This document shows, piece after piece, positions 33,964 to 42,307 of a stretch of 64,000 bases of DNA. Below the pieces are notes generated by a model. It was not told the DNA's origin, searched no databases, and saw nothing but the letters and a program-made list of their open reading frames with translations. Location of the stretch: the NCBI RefSeq assembly GCF_001426265.1, contig NZ_LMDG01000037.1, forward strand, positions 62,001 through 126,000, given 5' to 3'. The first letter of the stretch is position 1. Every line of letters starts with the position of its first letter. The DNA comes from Rhizobium sp. Root1220. GTDB taxonomy: Bacteria; Pseudomonadota; Alphaproteobacteria; Rhizobiales; Rhizobiaceae. A program made the translations under genes and the position numbers.

Positions 33964-34319
33964 TGCGGTGCGCGGGCGCCAGGGCGAACCGCCATCGCGG
34001 CGAGATCGAGGCGGTGATCGATGGTGAGAGGCGCATTCTCTGCTTGACGCTTGGTGCTCTGGCCGAACTCGAAACGGCCTTCTCCGCCGACAACCTGGCC
34101 GGCCTGGCGGAGCGTTTTGCGCAGGGCCGGCTGAGGGCCGCGGACATCATCCGCATCGTAGGAGCCGGCCTGCGCGGCGGCGGCAATCTCTATACCGATC
34201 ACGAGGTGGCCGAGGCAAACGTTGAAGGCGGCGTTGCCGGTTTCGCAGCGATAGTCGGCGACCTCCTGACCGCGACTTTCATCGGGGCGGGTAGCGAGAA
34301 CTCCGCCCGCCCCCTTTAG
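33963..34319 (+). CDS. GTA tail assembly chaperone-type protein (g10)
   Basis: 118-residue member of the GTA gp10 family. The region GEIEAVIDGERRILCLTLGALAELE (about 13-37) is the family core, a small barrel followed by helices. It starts within the stop of g9. The C-terminal codons end in a run of five C and three T just before the TAG, and the downstream g10.1 frame is open in the -1 phase across this end. Confidence 0.85.
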   Translation: MRCAGARANRHRGEIEAVIDGERRILCLTLGALAELETAFSADNLAGLAERFAQGRLRAADIIRIVGAGLRGGGNLYTDHEVAEANVEGGVAGFAAIVGDLLTATFIGAGSENSARPL

Positions 34320-34330
34320 CCGCAGCAGGC

Positions 34331-34549
34331 ATCGAGCCGGATAGCAGAGCGCCGCCATTCCCCTGGGCGCGCGTACTTCACATCGGTCTCTGCCTGCTGC
34401 GGCTTCCTCCCTCGACCCTGTGGGCGATGACGCCTGTTGAGTTTCACGCCGCGTCCGGCGGGCTGGTTCCGCGCGATCCCATTGCCGTCACGCGGGCCGA
34501 GCTGGGCGACCTGATGGCGCAATTTCCCGATGCAAGCGCGAAGGCATGA
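34331..34549 (+). CDS. GTA g10.1 tail assembly chaperone without a canonical start
   Basis: The frame encodes the core FPWARVLHIGLCLLRLPP followed by LWAMTPVEFHAA, clear hallmarks of the GTA g10.1 (DUF2376) chaperone, and ends at the TGA 34547-34549 that overlaps the tape-measure reading frame. No ATG, GTG or TTG lies between the upstream stop (34292-34294) and this core. The start given, an ATC at 34331, is only the most plausible place. Otherwise it is expressed by a -1 frameshift from g10, or the start was lost by mutation. Confidence 0.65.
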   Translation: MEPDSRAPPFPWARVLHIGLCLLRLPPSTLWAMTPVEFHAASGGLVPRDPIAVTRAELGDLMAQFPDASAKA

Positions 34550-34563
34550 ATGAAGGAGAGACA

Positions 34564-35109
34564 ATGGACGACGACGAAACCGACCTCTCAGCGATGGCTG
34601 GGCAGACCGAGACGCTGCAGCGTGCGCTGGACGATCTCGAGGGCCGCTCGCGGTCGTTCGGCTCGGCCCTTTCGGGCGCTCTCAGAAGTGCCGCCGACGG
34701 CGGCAAGGGACTGGACGACGTGTTGCGCAGCCTCGGAAACCGGCTGGCGAACATTGCGCTTTCGGCCGGATTGAAGCCGCTTGAGACGATGCTATCCGGC
34801 GCGGCGTCCAATCTTCTCGGTGGCTTCGGAAAGCTCTTGCCCTTCGCCGATGGAGGGATCGTTTCGCAGCCAACCTATTTCCCGATGGGTGGAAACATGG
34901 GTCTGATGGGAGAGGCTGGCAGCGAGGCCATCCTGCCTTTGCGGCGTGGGGCAGACGGCGCGCTGGGTGTCGCAGCATCCGGTGCGGGCGCCCGCCCACA
35001 GATCATCTTCAATGTGAGCGCGACCGACGCCCAGAGCTTTCTAAGGAGCGAGGCGCAGATTTCTTCCATGCTGGCGCGCACGGCTGCGCGCGGCCAGCGC
35101 AACCTTTGA
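34564..35109 (+). CDS. GTA tape-measure-like protein (g11)
   Basis: 181-residue protein at the position of the GTA tape measure. The middle helical part, with RSLGNRLANIALSAGLKPLETMLSG (about 52-76), and the later FADGGIVSQPTYFPMGGNMGLMGEAGSEAILPLRRG are characteristic tail-tape motifs. It is short compared with true phage tape measures, as in other GTAs with short tails. ATG 34564 has an AAGGAGAG site; ATG 34546 is an alternative. Confidence 0.85.
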   Translation: MDDDETDLSAMAGQTETLQRALDDLEGRSRSFGSALSGALRSAADGGKGLDDVLRSLGNRLANIALSAGLKPLETMLSGAASNLLGGFGKLLPFADGGIVSQPTYFPMGGNMGLMGEAGSEAILPLRRGADGALGVAASGAGARPQIIFNVSATDAQSFLRSEAQISSMLARTAARGQRNL

Positions 35110-35116
35110 GGCGACC

Positions 35117-35758
35117 ATGACAGGCGGCTTTCACGAGGTGCGGTTTCCGCTGCGCCTTTCGCTATCGACGAGCGGCGGCCCGGAGCGGCGAACGGATATC
35201 GTCAACCTTTCAAACGGGCGCGAGAGCCGCAACAGCCGGTGGCGGAACGCGCGCCGCAGCTACGACGCTGGCTCGGGCCTGCGGTCGATTGCCGATCTCT
35301 ACGATATTCTGGCGTTCTTCGAGGCGCGCAGAGGGGAGCTCCACGGCTTTCGGTTTCGCGATCCGGTGGATTGGAAATCGAGCGGTCCGGACCGACCGGT
35401 TGCCGAAGGCGATCAGGTGATCGGTACGGGCGATGGAGAAAGGGCAACCTTCCAGCTGGTGAAGACCTATGGCGATGCCGCGGCAAGCAGCACAAGGCCG
35501 ATCAGCAAGCCTGTGGCGGGTTCGGTGGTCGTGGCTGTGGACGGGCTGTCGCAGGCGCCGTCGGCATTCGTCTGCGATCCGGTGGCGGGCATCGTGACAT
35601 TCCTGCCCGGCAACATTCCGGCAACGGGCGCATTGGTCTCGGCCGGCTTCGAATTCGATGTACCCGTTCGCTTTGCCACCGGTCGCATCGACTTCAACCT
35701 GTCGGCTTTCAACGCCGGACGAATCCCGACCATCCCGTTGACGGAGATCATGCCATGA
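35117..35758 (+). CDS. GTA distal tail protein, DUF2460 (g12)
   Basis: 213-residue DUF2460 protein, the distal tail (Dit-like) component. Conserved parts are SLSTSGGPERRTDIVNLSNGRE, about 16-37, and RRGELHGFRFRDPVDWKS, about 71-88. A C-terminal beta-rich region ends with IPLTEI. It sits eight bases after g11, and its stop overlaps g13 as ATGA. Confidence 0.9.
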   Translation: MTGGFHEVRFPLRLSLSTSGGPERRTDIVNLSNGRESRNSRWRNARRSYDAGSGLRSIADLYDILAFFEARRGELHGFRFRDPVDWKSSGPDRPVAEGDQVIGTGDGERATFQLVKTYGDAAASSTRPISKPVAGSVVVAVDGLSQAPSAFVCDPVAGIVTFLPGNIPATGALVSAGFEFDVPVRFATGRIDFNLSAFNAGRIPTIPLTEIMP

Positions 35759-36645
35759 GGACGATCGATCCGGGGATGAAGGCACACCTCGACGGCGAGG
35801 CCACCACACTGTGCCACGCCTGGCGGGTAAGGCGCAGCGATGGCATTGTGCTGGGGTTCAGCGAGCACGACCACGATCTCGCCTTCGACGGGACCACGTT
35901 CTTTGCGGCGAGTGGGTTTTCCGCAAGCGCAACGGACGAGGAGGCAGGTTTGCCGGCCACCACCAGCGAGGTCGCGGGCGGCTTCTCCAGCACCGCCATC
36001 ACCGACGCGGACCTTGAACGAGGCTGCTTCGATGGCGCGCGGGTCGAGGTGTTTCTCGTCAATTGGTCGATGCCGGATCAGCACATGCTGCTCAAGGTTC
36101 AGGAGATCGGCGAGGTGACACGCGATGCCGGCCAGTTCCGGGCCGAACTCCGCAGCTTTGCTCATCGGTTGAGCCAACCACAGGGGCGTGTCTATGGACG
36201 TCGCTGCGATGCCAGACTCGGTGACGCGCGATGCGGATTCGACGTGGCGCGTCCGCAGTTTCGTGCGGAAGGCGCGGTGGTATCGGTGCTCGACGCGAGC
36301 CGACTGGTGGTTTCGGGTATCGGTGATTTCGCCGATGGCTTCTTTCGCTTCGGGGAGATGACGCTCCTTGACGGCGGGAACGCCGGCGCACAGGTCGATA
36401 TCGAGGCTCATTCGCCGACTGGAAATGGCATGGAGATCGTCCTGTGGCTGCCGCTTGCGACGCCGCCGCTGCTGGGCGATCGCGTCATGTTGACAGCCGG
36501 TTGCGACAAGTCCTTCGCAAGCTGCCGACAGAAGTTCGCCAACCATCTGAATTTCCGCGGCTTCCCGCACATGCCGGGCGCCGACTTCGCCTACACCTAT
36601 GCGGACGGCGAGACCGTTCACGACGGGAGCGCGCTGTTCAAATGA
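35755..36645 (+). CDS. GTA tail hub protein, DUF2163 (g13)
   Basis: 296-residue protein with DUF2163 and a C-terminal BR0599/phage-conserved part. FSEHDHDLAFDG (about 35-46) and the Cys-containing C-terminal end AGCDKSFASCRQKFANHLNFRGFPHMPG (about 255-282) are diagnostic and probably bind an iron-sulfur cluster, as seen in GTA hub proteins. It overlaps g12 and g14 by four bases each. Confidence 0.9.
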   Translation: MRTIDPGMKAHLDGEATTLCHAWRVRRSDGIVLGFSEHDHDLAFDGTTFFAASGFSASATDEEAGLPATTSEVAGGFSSTAITDADLERGCFDGARVEVFLVNWSMPDQHMLLKVQEIGEVTRDAGQFRAELRSFAHRLSQPQGRVYGRRCDARLGDARCGFDVARPQFRAEGAVVSVLDASRLVVSGIGDFADGFFRFGEMTLLDGGNAGAQVDIEAHSPTGNGMEIVLWLPLATPPLLGDRVMLTAGCDKSFASCRQKFANHLNFRGFPHMPGADFAYTYADGETVHDGSALFK

Positions 36646-37076
36646 CAACGATGGAACGACATGTCCTGGCGATTGCCGAGAGCTGGATTGGCACACCCTA
36701 TCGGCATCAGGCGTCTCTGAAGGGCGTTGGTTGCGACTGCCTGGGTTTGGTCCGGGGCGTTTGGCGGGAACTCTATGGCGCTGAGCCCGAGCTGCCGCCG
36801 CCCTACGCCCCGGACTGGGCGGAACGCAGCGGCGAAGACCGGCTGATGAACGCGGCCCGCAGGCATTTCGGGGCATCCTTGCCGTTGGCGGAAAGACGAC
36901 CGGGCGATCTGCTGCTCTTTCGCTGGCGGCCGGAAGTCGCGGCAAAACACGCCGGCATTTTCGTCGGCGAGCGAGAGTTCATCCATGCCTACGAACAGGC
37001 GGCAGTCATTCGCTCGCCGCTGGTGCCCAGCTGGCGCCGGCGGATCGCCGCAGTGTTTCGCTTTCCGGAGAAATAG
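36642..37076 (+). CDS. GTA NlpC/P60 peptidase (g14)
   Basis: 144-residue NlpC/P60 cysteine peptidase associated with the tail tip, which would help cell-wall penetration. The active Cys33 is in GCDCLGLVRGVW, and the catalytic His is probably His103 in AKHAGIFVG. ATG 36642 overlaps the g13 stop. It is directly followed by the megatron gene. Confidence 0.88.
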   Translation: MTTMERHVLAIAESWIGTPYRHQASLKGVGCDCLGLVRGVWRELYGAEPELPPPYAPDWAERSGEDRLMNAARRHFGASLPLAERRPGDLLLFRWRPEVAAKHAGIFVGEREFIHAYEQAAVIRSPLVPSWRRRIAAVFRFPEK

Positions 37077-40000
37077 ATGGCAACTCTTCTTTTCCAGGCT
37101 GCGGGCGCCGCGCTCGGCAGCGTGTTCGGGCCGGTCGGCGCGATCATCGGGCGGGCAGCCGGCGCTCTGGCCGGCAGTGTCATCGATCATGCGCTGATCG
37201 GAGGGGGGAGGACCGTTCACGGCGCGCGGCTGTCAACGGCGCGAATTCCGGGCGCTGACGAAGGTACTGCCATCAACCGTGTCTACGGCACGGTTCGTAT
37301 CGGCGGCACGATGATCTGGGCCACGCGATTCGAGGAGCAGGTCACGCGCGAGAGGACGGGCGGCAAGTCCTCGAGCGGACAGCGCGTGGAAACGTTCCGC
37401 TACTTCGCCAATCTCGCCATCGGGCTCTGCGAGGGGCCGGTTGCACACGTTCGGCGCGTCTGGGCGGATGGCAAGGAACTCGATCTGAGCCGGATCGAAA
37501 TGCGTTTCTATCCCGGCGACGGCGAGCAGCAGCCCGATCCGCTTATCGAGGCGAAGCAGGGGCCGGGGATGGCGCCTGCCTATCGCGGGGTTGCCTATGT
37601 GGTGTTCGACCGTTTGCCGCTCGATGCCTACGGCAACCGCATTCCGCTGATGCAGTTCGAGGTTGTCCGGCCGATCGGTGCGCTGGAGCAGAAGATCAAG
37701 GCGGTCTGCATCATTCCGGGTGCAACCGAACACGGCTACAGCACGGTTGCTGTTTCGGAAGAAACCGGGCCCGGCAGCGCGCGCCTCGTCAATCGCAACA
37801 GTCTGCAGGGACTGACCGATTGGGATGTTTCCATCGACGAACTGACCGCTCTCTGCCCGAATCTCGAAAGTGTCGCCCTGGTGGTTTCCTGGTTCGGCAG
37901 CGATCTGCGCGCCGGGGAATGTCGGCTCGCACCGGGTGTCGAGGTATCGGTTCGCAAGGAAAGCAGCCTCTGGTCGGTCTCAGGCTACACCCGCTCGACC
38001 GCCTATCTCGTCAGCAGCAACAACGGCGGTCCGGCCTATGGCGGAACGCCGGACGATGCGAGCGTGGTTTCCGCGATCGCCGATTTGAAGGCACGGGGCC
38101 TGAAGGTCTACCTCTACCCGTTCCTGATGATGGATATCCCCACCGGCAACGACTTGCCTGATCCGTACGGCGGTCCGGCCCAGGCCGCCTATCCCTGGCG
38201 CGGCCGTATCACCTGCTACCCGGCGATTGGCCAGCCGGATTCCGCCGACCGCACCGATCGGGCGGGATCCCAGGTGCGGGTCTTTGCGGGTGCCGCGCGA
38301 CCGGGCGATTTTTCGATCTCCGGCCAGCGGGTCATCTATGGTGGCAACGAACGAAGCTATCGGCGGTTCGTCCTCCACTACGCGCATCTGGCGAAGGCAT
38401 CGGGCGGTGTCGATGGCTTCATCCTCGGCTCGGAGCTGCGCGGCCTTACGCAGGTGCGCGACGAGACCGGAGCGTTTCCCTTCGTGCAGGCGCTCGCGAC
38501 GCTGGCTGCGGACGTGAAGGAGGTGCTGCCTGCGGCGACGCTGACCTATGCCGCCGATTGGAGCGAGTATTTCGGCTATCACCCGCAGGACGGCAGCGGC
38601 GACGTCTATTTCAACCTCGATCCGCTGTGGTCGTCTCCGGCGATCGATGCGATCGGCATCGACAACTACATGCCGCTCGGCGATTGGCGGGATGAGGATG
38701 TGGCAACCGGCAATCCAGACGGCTTTCGGACAGCGGATGACCGAGGGGCGATGATTTCGGCCATGACGTCGGGCGAAGGATTCGATTGGTTTTACGCGAG
38801 CCAGGCCGCGCGCCGTGCACGGGAGCGAAGTCCGATAGAAGATGGGCTCTTACACAAGCACTGGGTGTTCCGATACAAGGACATCGCTGGCTGGTGGTCC
38901 AATCCGCACCATGAAAGGATCGGTGGCGTCGAGAGCACGACGCCGACGGCATGGGTGCCTGGGGGAAAGCCCGTCTGGTTCACGGAACTGGGCTGTGGCG
39001 CGATCGACAAGGGTGGCAACCAGCCGAATGTCTTCGACGATCCGAAATCGGCGGAAAGCGCCGCACCGCATTTTTCCAATCGCATGCGCTCCGACAGCAT
39101 GCAGCGCCGCTTTCTCGAGGCGCATCACGATCACTGGTCCGGGCAGGCCGTGTTGTCGGGCATGGTCGATCCTGGCCGTCTCTTCGTATGGTCCTGGGAC
39201 GCGCGACCCTATCCGGCTTTTCCCGACACCACCTCGGTCTGGAGCGATGGTCCCAGTTGGCGCACGGGACACTGGTTGAATGGAAGGCTCGGTGGCGGCA
39301 CAATTGCAGAGGTTCTCGCAGCGATTCTTCGCGATCACGGTTTCGTCGATTTCGACGTCTCCGAGGTCAGTGGCGACCTGACCGGCTACGTGCAGGGTGA
39401 GATCATCGCGGCACGGAGTTTGATCGAACCGCTGTTGCACGCATTCCTGATCGACGTCTTCGAAGACGCCGGACTCCTGCGTTTTCGGTCCCGCATGAAA
39501 GCCAGTCTTCCGGCTTTGTCAGTGGAGGTCCTCGTTGATCGCGCAGAAGAGCCGCTATGGCAGGAAACGCGGGGTCACGACAGCGATTTCGCCGCCGAAG
39601 CCGTGCTGACTTTCTATAACCCGCAGCTCGACTACGAGCAGGCAAGCGCGCGCTCCCATCGCGCGGCTCAGGCGACAAACCGGGTGATCAAACAGGATCT
39701 CCCGGCTGTCATGTCGGAGGAGACCGCTCTCTCCGCCGCCGAGGCCCTGTTGCGCGACAACCGCCTTGCCCGTCGTTCGGTCCGTTTCTCCCTTCCGCCG
39801 AACGAGATGCGCATCCAGGCCGGCGACGTGGTGACGCTCGTGGACGGGCCGCCGGGGCGCTTCCTCGTTTCACGCATCGAGGACGCGGACGCGCGCTGGG
39901 TCGAGGCGCGGGAAATCTCGCCGTTCGCCGGTGGCGGTCCGCGGGAGACGCTGGGCGGCAAGCATGAGACCGGCGATCCTTCGAGCCTGTTTTCCCCGGT

Positions 40001-40922
40001 CGTTCACCTTCTTGATCTTCCCCGCCTAGACGGCGGCGAGGCGGCAAGCTTTGCGCGTGGCGCTGCCTTCGCAAGACCCTGGACGCCGATAGGGCTTTCG
40101 TCATCGGCAACCGAGGAGGGGTACAGGGGACGGGTAGTGCTCGATCGTCCTGCACGGATCGGTAAGCTTGTGACGGCACTCGCTCCCGGCGTCAGCGGTC
40201 GCTTCGATTGGTCCCGACCGCTTGAGCTGGACTTCGCCCACGGCGGGCTGTCGTCGGCAACCGCGATGGCCGTCCTGAATGGCGCAAACCTTCTGGCCGT
40301 CCTCTGTGCAAACAGGAGCTGGGAAGTCGCTACATTTCGGAAAGCCGAGGAAATTGCGAGCAAGCGCTGGCGCTTAGAGGGTTTTCTTCGCGCTCTGGGC
40401 GGGACGGATGATGCGATGCAGTCGGGCGCTCCGGTCGGCTCAGCGGTGGTCCTGCTGGATGAGGCCGTCAGACCATTGGGGCTCGACCGCGACGAGATCG
40501 GGCTGACGCTGAACTGGATCGCGGAGACAGCAAAGGCCGTCGGCAAGTCAGGGCCATACACGTTCGCAGGCGGCATACGCGCCGAAACCCCCCTTTCTCC
40601 GGTGCACCCCAAAGGTTCTCGCAATGGGGACGGCGCGGCCGTGATCTCCTGGATACGCCGCGGGCGTGACGGCGCGGATAGCTGGCTTGCCGCCGATATT
40701 CCACTTGATGAACCGTTCGAACGCTATCGCGTCGAGATAGTGGATGGCGGCACTTTGCTGAGGACCGCCGAAACCGACCGGGCGGAGTGGATCTATCCGG
40801 TCGCGGACGAACTTGCGGATTTCGGAAGCAGGCAGGACAGCCTGACGATCCGCGTCCGGCAACTGGGGCAGCGCGTGCCGCTCGGCATCCCACTGACGGC
40901 GACCCTTGCCTTGCAACCCTGA
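37077..40922 (+). CDS. GTA baseplate multidomain protein ('megatron', g15)
   Basis: 1281-residue tail-tip protein of the GTA g15 family. An N-terminal Gly/Ala-rich region and the segment ARIPGADEGTAINRVYGTVRIGGTMIW (about 56-82) match phage tail tip proteins. A GTA TIM-barrel-like region lies about 250-700 (with IDAIGIDNYMPLGDWRDED). Later beta-rich domains correspond to phage-tail and C-terminal rcc01698-like regions. It is the largest GTA gene and probably determines host contact. The start immediately follows the g14 stop. Confidence 0.92.
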   Translation: MATLLFQAAGAALGSVFGPVGAIIGRAAGALAGSVIDHALIGGGRTVHGARLSTARIPGADEGTAINRVYGTVRIGGTMIWATRFEEQVTRERTGGKSSSGQRVETFRYFANLAIGLCEGPVAHVRRVWADGKELDLSRIEMRFYPGDGEQQPDPLIEAKQGPGMAPAYRGVAYVVFDRLPLDAYGNRIPLMQFEVVRPIGALEQKIKAVCIIPGATEHGYSTVAVSEETGPGSARLVNRNSLQGLTDWDVSIDELTALCPNLESVALVVSWFGSDLRAGECRLAPGVEVSVRKESSLWSVSGYTRSTAYLVSSNNGGPAYGGTPDDASVVSAIADLKARGLKVYLYPFLMMDIPTGNDLPDPYGGPAQAAYPWRGRITCYPAIGQPDSADRTDRAGSQVRVFAGAARPGDFSISGQRVIYGGNERSYRRFVLHYAHLAKASGGVDGFILGSELRGLTQVRDETGAFPFVQALATLAADVKEVLPAATLTYAADWSEYFGYHPQDGSGDVYFNLDPLWSSPAIDAIGIDNYMPLGDWRDEDVATGNPDGFRTADDRGAMISAMTSGEGFDWFYASQAARRARERSPIEDGLLHKHWVFRYKDIAGWWSNPHHERIGGVESTTPTAWVPGGKPVWFTELGCGAIDKGGNQPNVFDDPKSAESAAPHFSNRMRSDSMQRRFLEAHHDHWSGQAVLSGMVDPGRLFVWSWDARPYPAFPDTTSVWSDGPSWRTGHWLNGRLGGGTIAEVLAAILRDHGFVDFDVSEVSGDLTGYVQGEIIAARSLIEPLLHAFLIDVFEDAGLLRFRSRMKASLPALSVEVLVDRAEEPLWQETRGHDSDFAAEAVLTFYNPQLDYEQASARSHRAAQATNRVIKQDLPAVMSEETALSAAEALLRDNRLARRSVRFSLPPNEMRIQAGDVVTLVDGPPGRFLVSRIEDADARWVEAREISPFAGGGPRETLGGKHETGDPSSLFSPVVHLLDLPRLDGGEAASFARGAAFARPWTPIGLSSSATEEGYRGRVVLDRPARIGKLVTALAPGVSGRFDWSRPLELDFAHGGLSSATAMAVLNGANLLAVLCANRSWEVATFRKAEEIASKRWRLEGFLRALGGTDDAMQSGAPVGSAVVLLDEAVRPLGLDRDEIGLTLNWIAETAKAVGKSGPYTFAGGIRAETPLSPVHPKGSRNGDGAAVISWIRRGRDGADSWLAADIPLDEPFERYRVEIVDGGTLLRTAETDRAEWIYPVADELADFGSRQDSLTIRVRQLGQRVPLGIPLTATLALQP

Positions 40923-40940
40923 CCAAAAAGGAGAACGAAG

Positions 40941-41156
40941 ATGCTCAGCTTGAAGTACTGGTACAGTTCGAAGACGATCTGGGGCGCACTAATTTCCGTT
41001 GCAGCCTCGCTGTTGCATATTCGCGGCATCGACATTGCTGCTTCAGACCAGAACCAAATCGCGGACGCGATCGTCAATATCGTCGGCACGCTCGGCGGCT
41101 TGCTCGCTGTCTATGGCCGCCTAACGGCGAAATCGGCCATCAAACCCGCCTCGTAG
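40941..41156 (+). CDS. Small holin-like membrane protein
   Basis: 71-residue protein with two hydrophobic segments (about 14-28 and 42-60) and a basic C terminus, typical of small holin-like proteins found near GTA and phage lysis genes. It begins with LKYWYSSKTIWGALIS. An AGGAGA site precedes the ATG. It is the last gene of the GTA cluster, 18 bases after g15. With the endolysin it would supply the two parts of a lysis system; this is inference. Confidence 0.65.
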   Translation: MLSLKYWYSSKTIWGALISVAASLLHIRGIDIAASDQNQIADAIVNIVGTLGGLLAVYGRLTAKSAIKPAS

Positions 41157-41168
41157 AAGCGAGCCGAA

Positions 41169-41213
41169 GTGCGGCATGCGGCGCCCTCCGCAGCCGCACA
41201 AAGCCGCGTTTTT
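41169..41213 (+). terminator. Terminator at the end of the GTA cluster
   Basis: Twelve base pairs in two arms (GTGCGGC, one bulged A, TGCGG pairing with CCGCA and GCCGCAC) with a six-base loop, 12 bases after the stop of the holin-like gene. A T run (41209-41213) follows after ten bases. It would end the GTA transcript before feuN. Confidence 0.65.
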
Positions 41214-41334
41214 ACTGCCGAGAGCAAGACTTCAAAACAGTTCTAAACCACGGGCATTACAGTGCATTCATTTGCCATTCAGGTCGCTTGAGTACATAGT
41301 TGGACCAACTTGAAATACATTGGAAGCGTAGCAC

Positions 41335-41583
41335 ATGGCCTCTCCCTTGAGCGTCGCAGCACTGGCCTTCGGGCTGGTAGCGTCGTCGCCCTCACCGGAC
41401 AATCCGCGCAATCTTATCGTGCGCGTTGCAGGCGATTGCAGCGAGGCGGCTCAGGAGGTCGTGGAGAAGACGGGTGGGCAACTGCTTTCCGTCCAGCCAA
41501 TCGGCGACAACTGCATCATCACCGTTCTGGTCCAGGGCAACGGTCAGCGGCCGCGCAAGTTGACCGTCAAGGTTCCGATGTAG
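41335..41583 (+). CDS. feuN: FeuN-like periplasmic regulator of FeuPQ
   Basis: 82-residue protein with an N-terminal hydrophobic signal-like stretch and a small periplasmic domain containing two cysteines (in VAGDCSEAA and IGDNCIITV). In Sinorhizobium meliloti, FeuN is a small periplasmic protein, encoded just upstream of feuPQ, that restrains the FeuQ kinase. Length, export signal and position here match. The gene is 52 bases upstream of feuP. The identification is by context and recollection of that system. Confidence 0.75.
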   Translation: MASPLSVAALAFGLVASSPSPDNPRNLIVRVAGDCSEAAQEVVEKTGGQLLSVQPIGDNCIITVLVQGNGQRPRKLTVKVPM

Positions 41584-41635
41584 GCAGAATCGGCCTATTA
41601 GATGCCTAAGAGATCAAGCGGAGCAAAGCGGACCG

Positions 41636-42307
41636 ATGCGCATTCTGGTAGTCGAAGACGACGTCAATCTGAACCGGCAGCTAAGCGACACCCTGAAGGA
41701 GGCCGGTTACGTCGTTGATCAGGCTTTCGACGGTGAGGAAGGCCATTTTCTCGGTGATACCGAACCCTACGATGCCATCATCCTCGATATCGGCCTTCCG
41801 GAACTGGACGGCGTGACAGTATTGGAGAAGTGGCGCGGCGCCGGTCGCGGCATGCCGGTGTTGATACTGACGGCCCGCGATCGCTGGAGCGACAAGGTTG
41901 CAGGCATCGATGCAGGTGCCGACGACTATGTCACCAAGCCTTTCCACGTCGAGGAAGTGCTGGCACGCATTCGTGCGCTGATCCGCCGAGCCGCCGGACA
42001 TTCCTCGTCCGAGATCATGTGCGGACCGGTTCGCCTCGACACGAAGAGCTCGAAGGCAACCGTCAACGGCGTTGCGCTGAAGCTAACCTCCCACGAATAC
42101 CGGCTGCTATCCTATCTGATGCATCACATGGGTGAGGTGGTATCTCGCACCGAGCTGGTGGAGCACATGTACGACCAGGATTTCGATCGCGATTCCAATA
42201 CGATCGAGGTCTTTGTGGGTCGCCTGCGCAAGAAAATGGGCGTTGATTTGATCGAGACGGTGCGCGGGCTGGGTTACCGCATCCAAGCGCCGACAAATGC
42301 CAATTAA
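41636..42307 (+). CDS. feuP: FeuP response regulator (OmpR family)
   Basis: 223-residue response regulator. The receiver domain (1-115) has acidic Asp8-Asp9, the phospho-acceptor Asp51 and Lys101 in TKPFHVEE. A C-terminal winged helix (about 125-220) binds DNA. FeuP controls osmoadaptation and cyclic glucan export genes in rhizobia. It overlaps feuQ by 11 bases. The adjacent kinase and FeuN-like gene complete the unit. Confidence 0.9.
   Translation: MRILVVEDDVNLNRQLSDTLKEAGYVVDQAFDGEEGHFLGDTEPYDAIILDIGLPELDGVTVLEKWRGAGRGMPVLILTARDRWSDKVAGIDAGADDYVTKPFHVEEVLARIRALIRRAAGHSSSEIMCGPVRLDTKSSKATVNGVALKLTSHEYRLLSYLMHHMGEVVSRTELVEHMYDQDFDRDSNTIEVFVGRLRKKMGVDLIETVRGLGYRIQAPTNAN

Noticed and set aside
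35467..36945. Minus-strand frame of 492 codons across the GTA genes g12 to g14
   Set aside because: Opposite three well-supported overlapping GTA genes; composition is typical of antisense frames.
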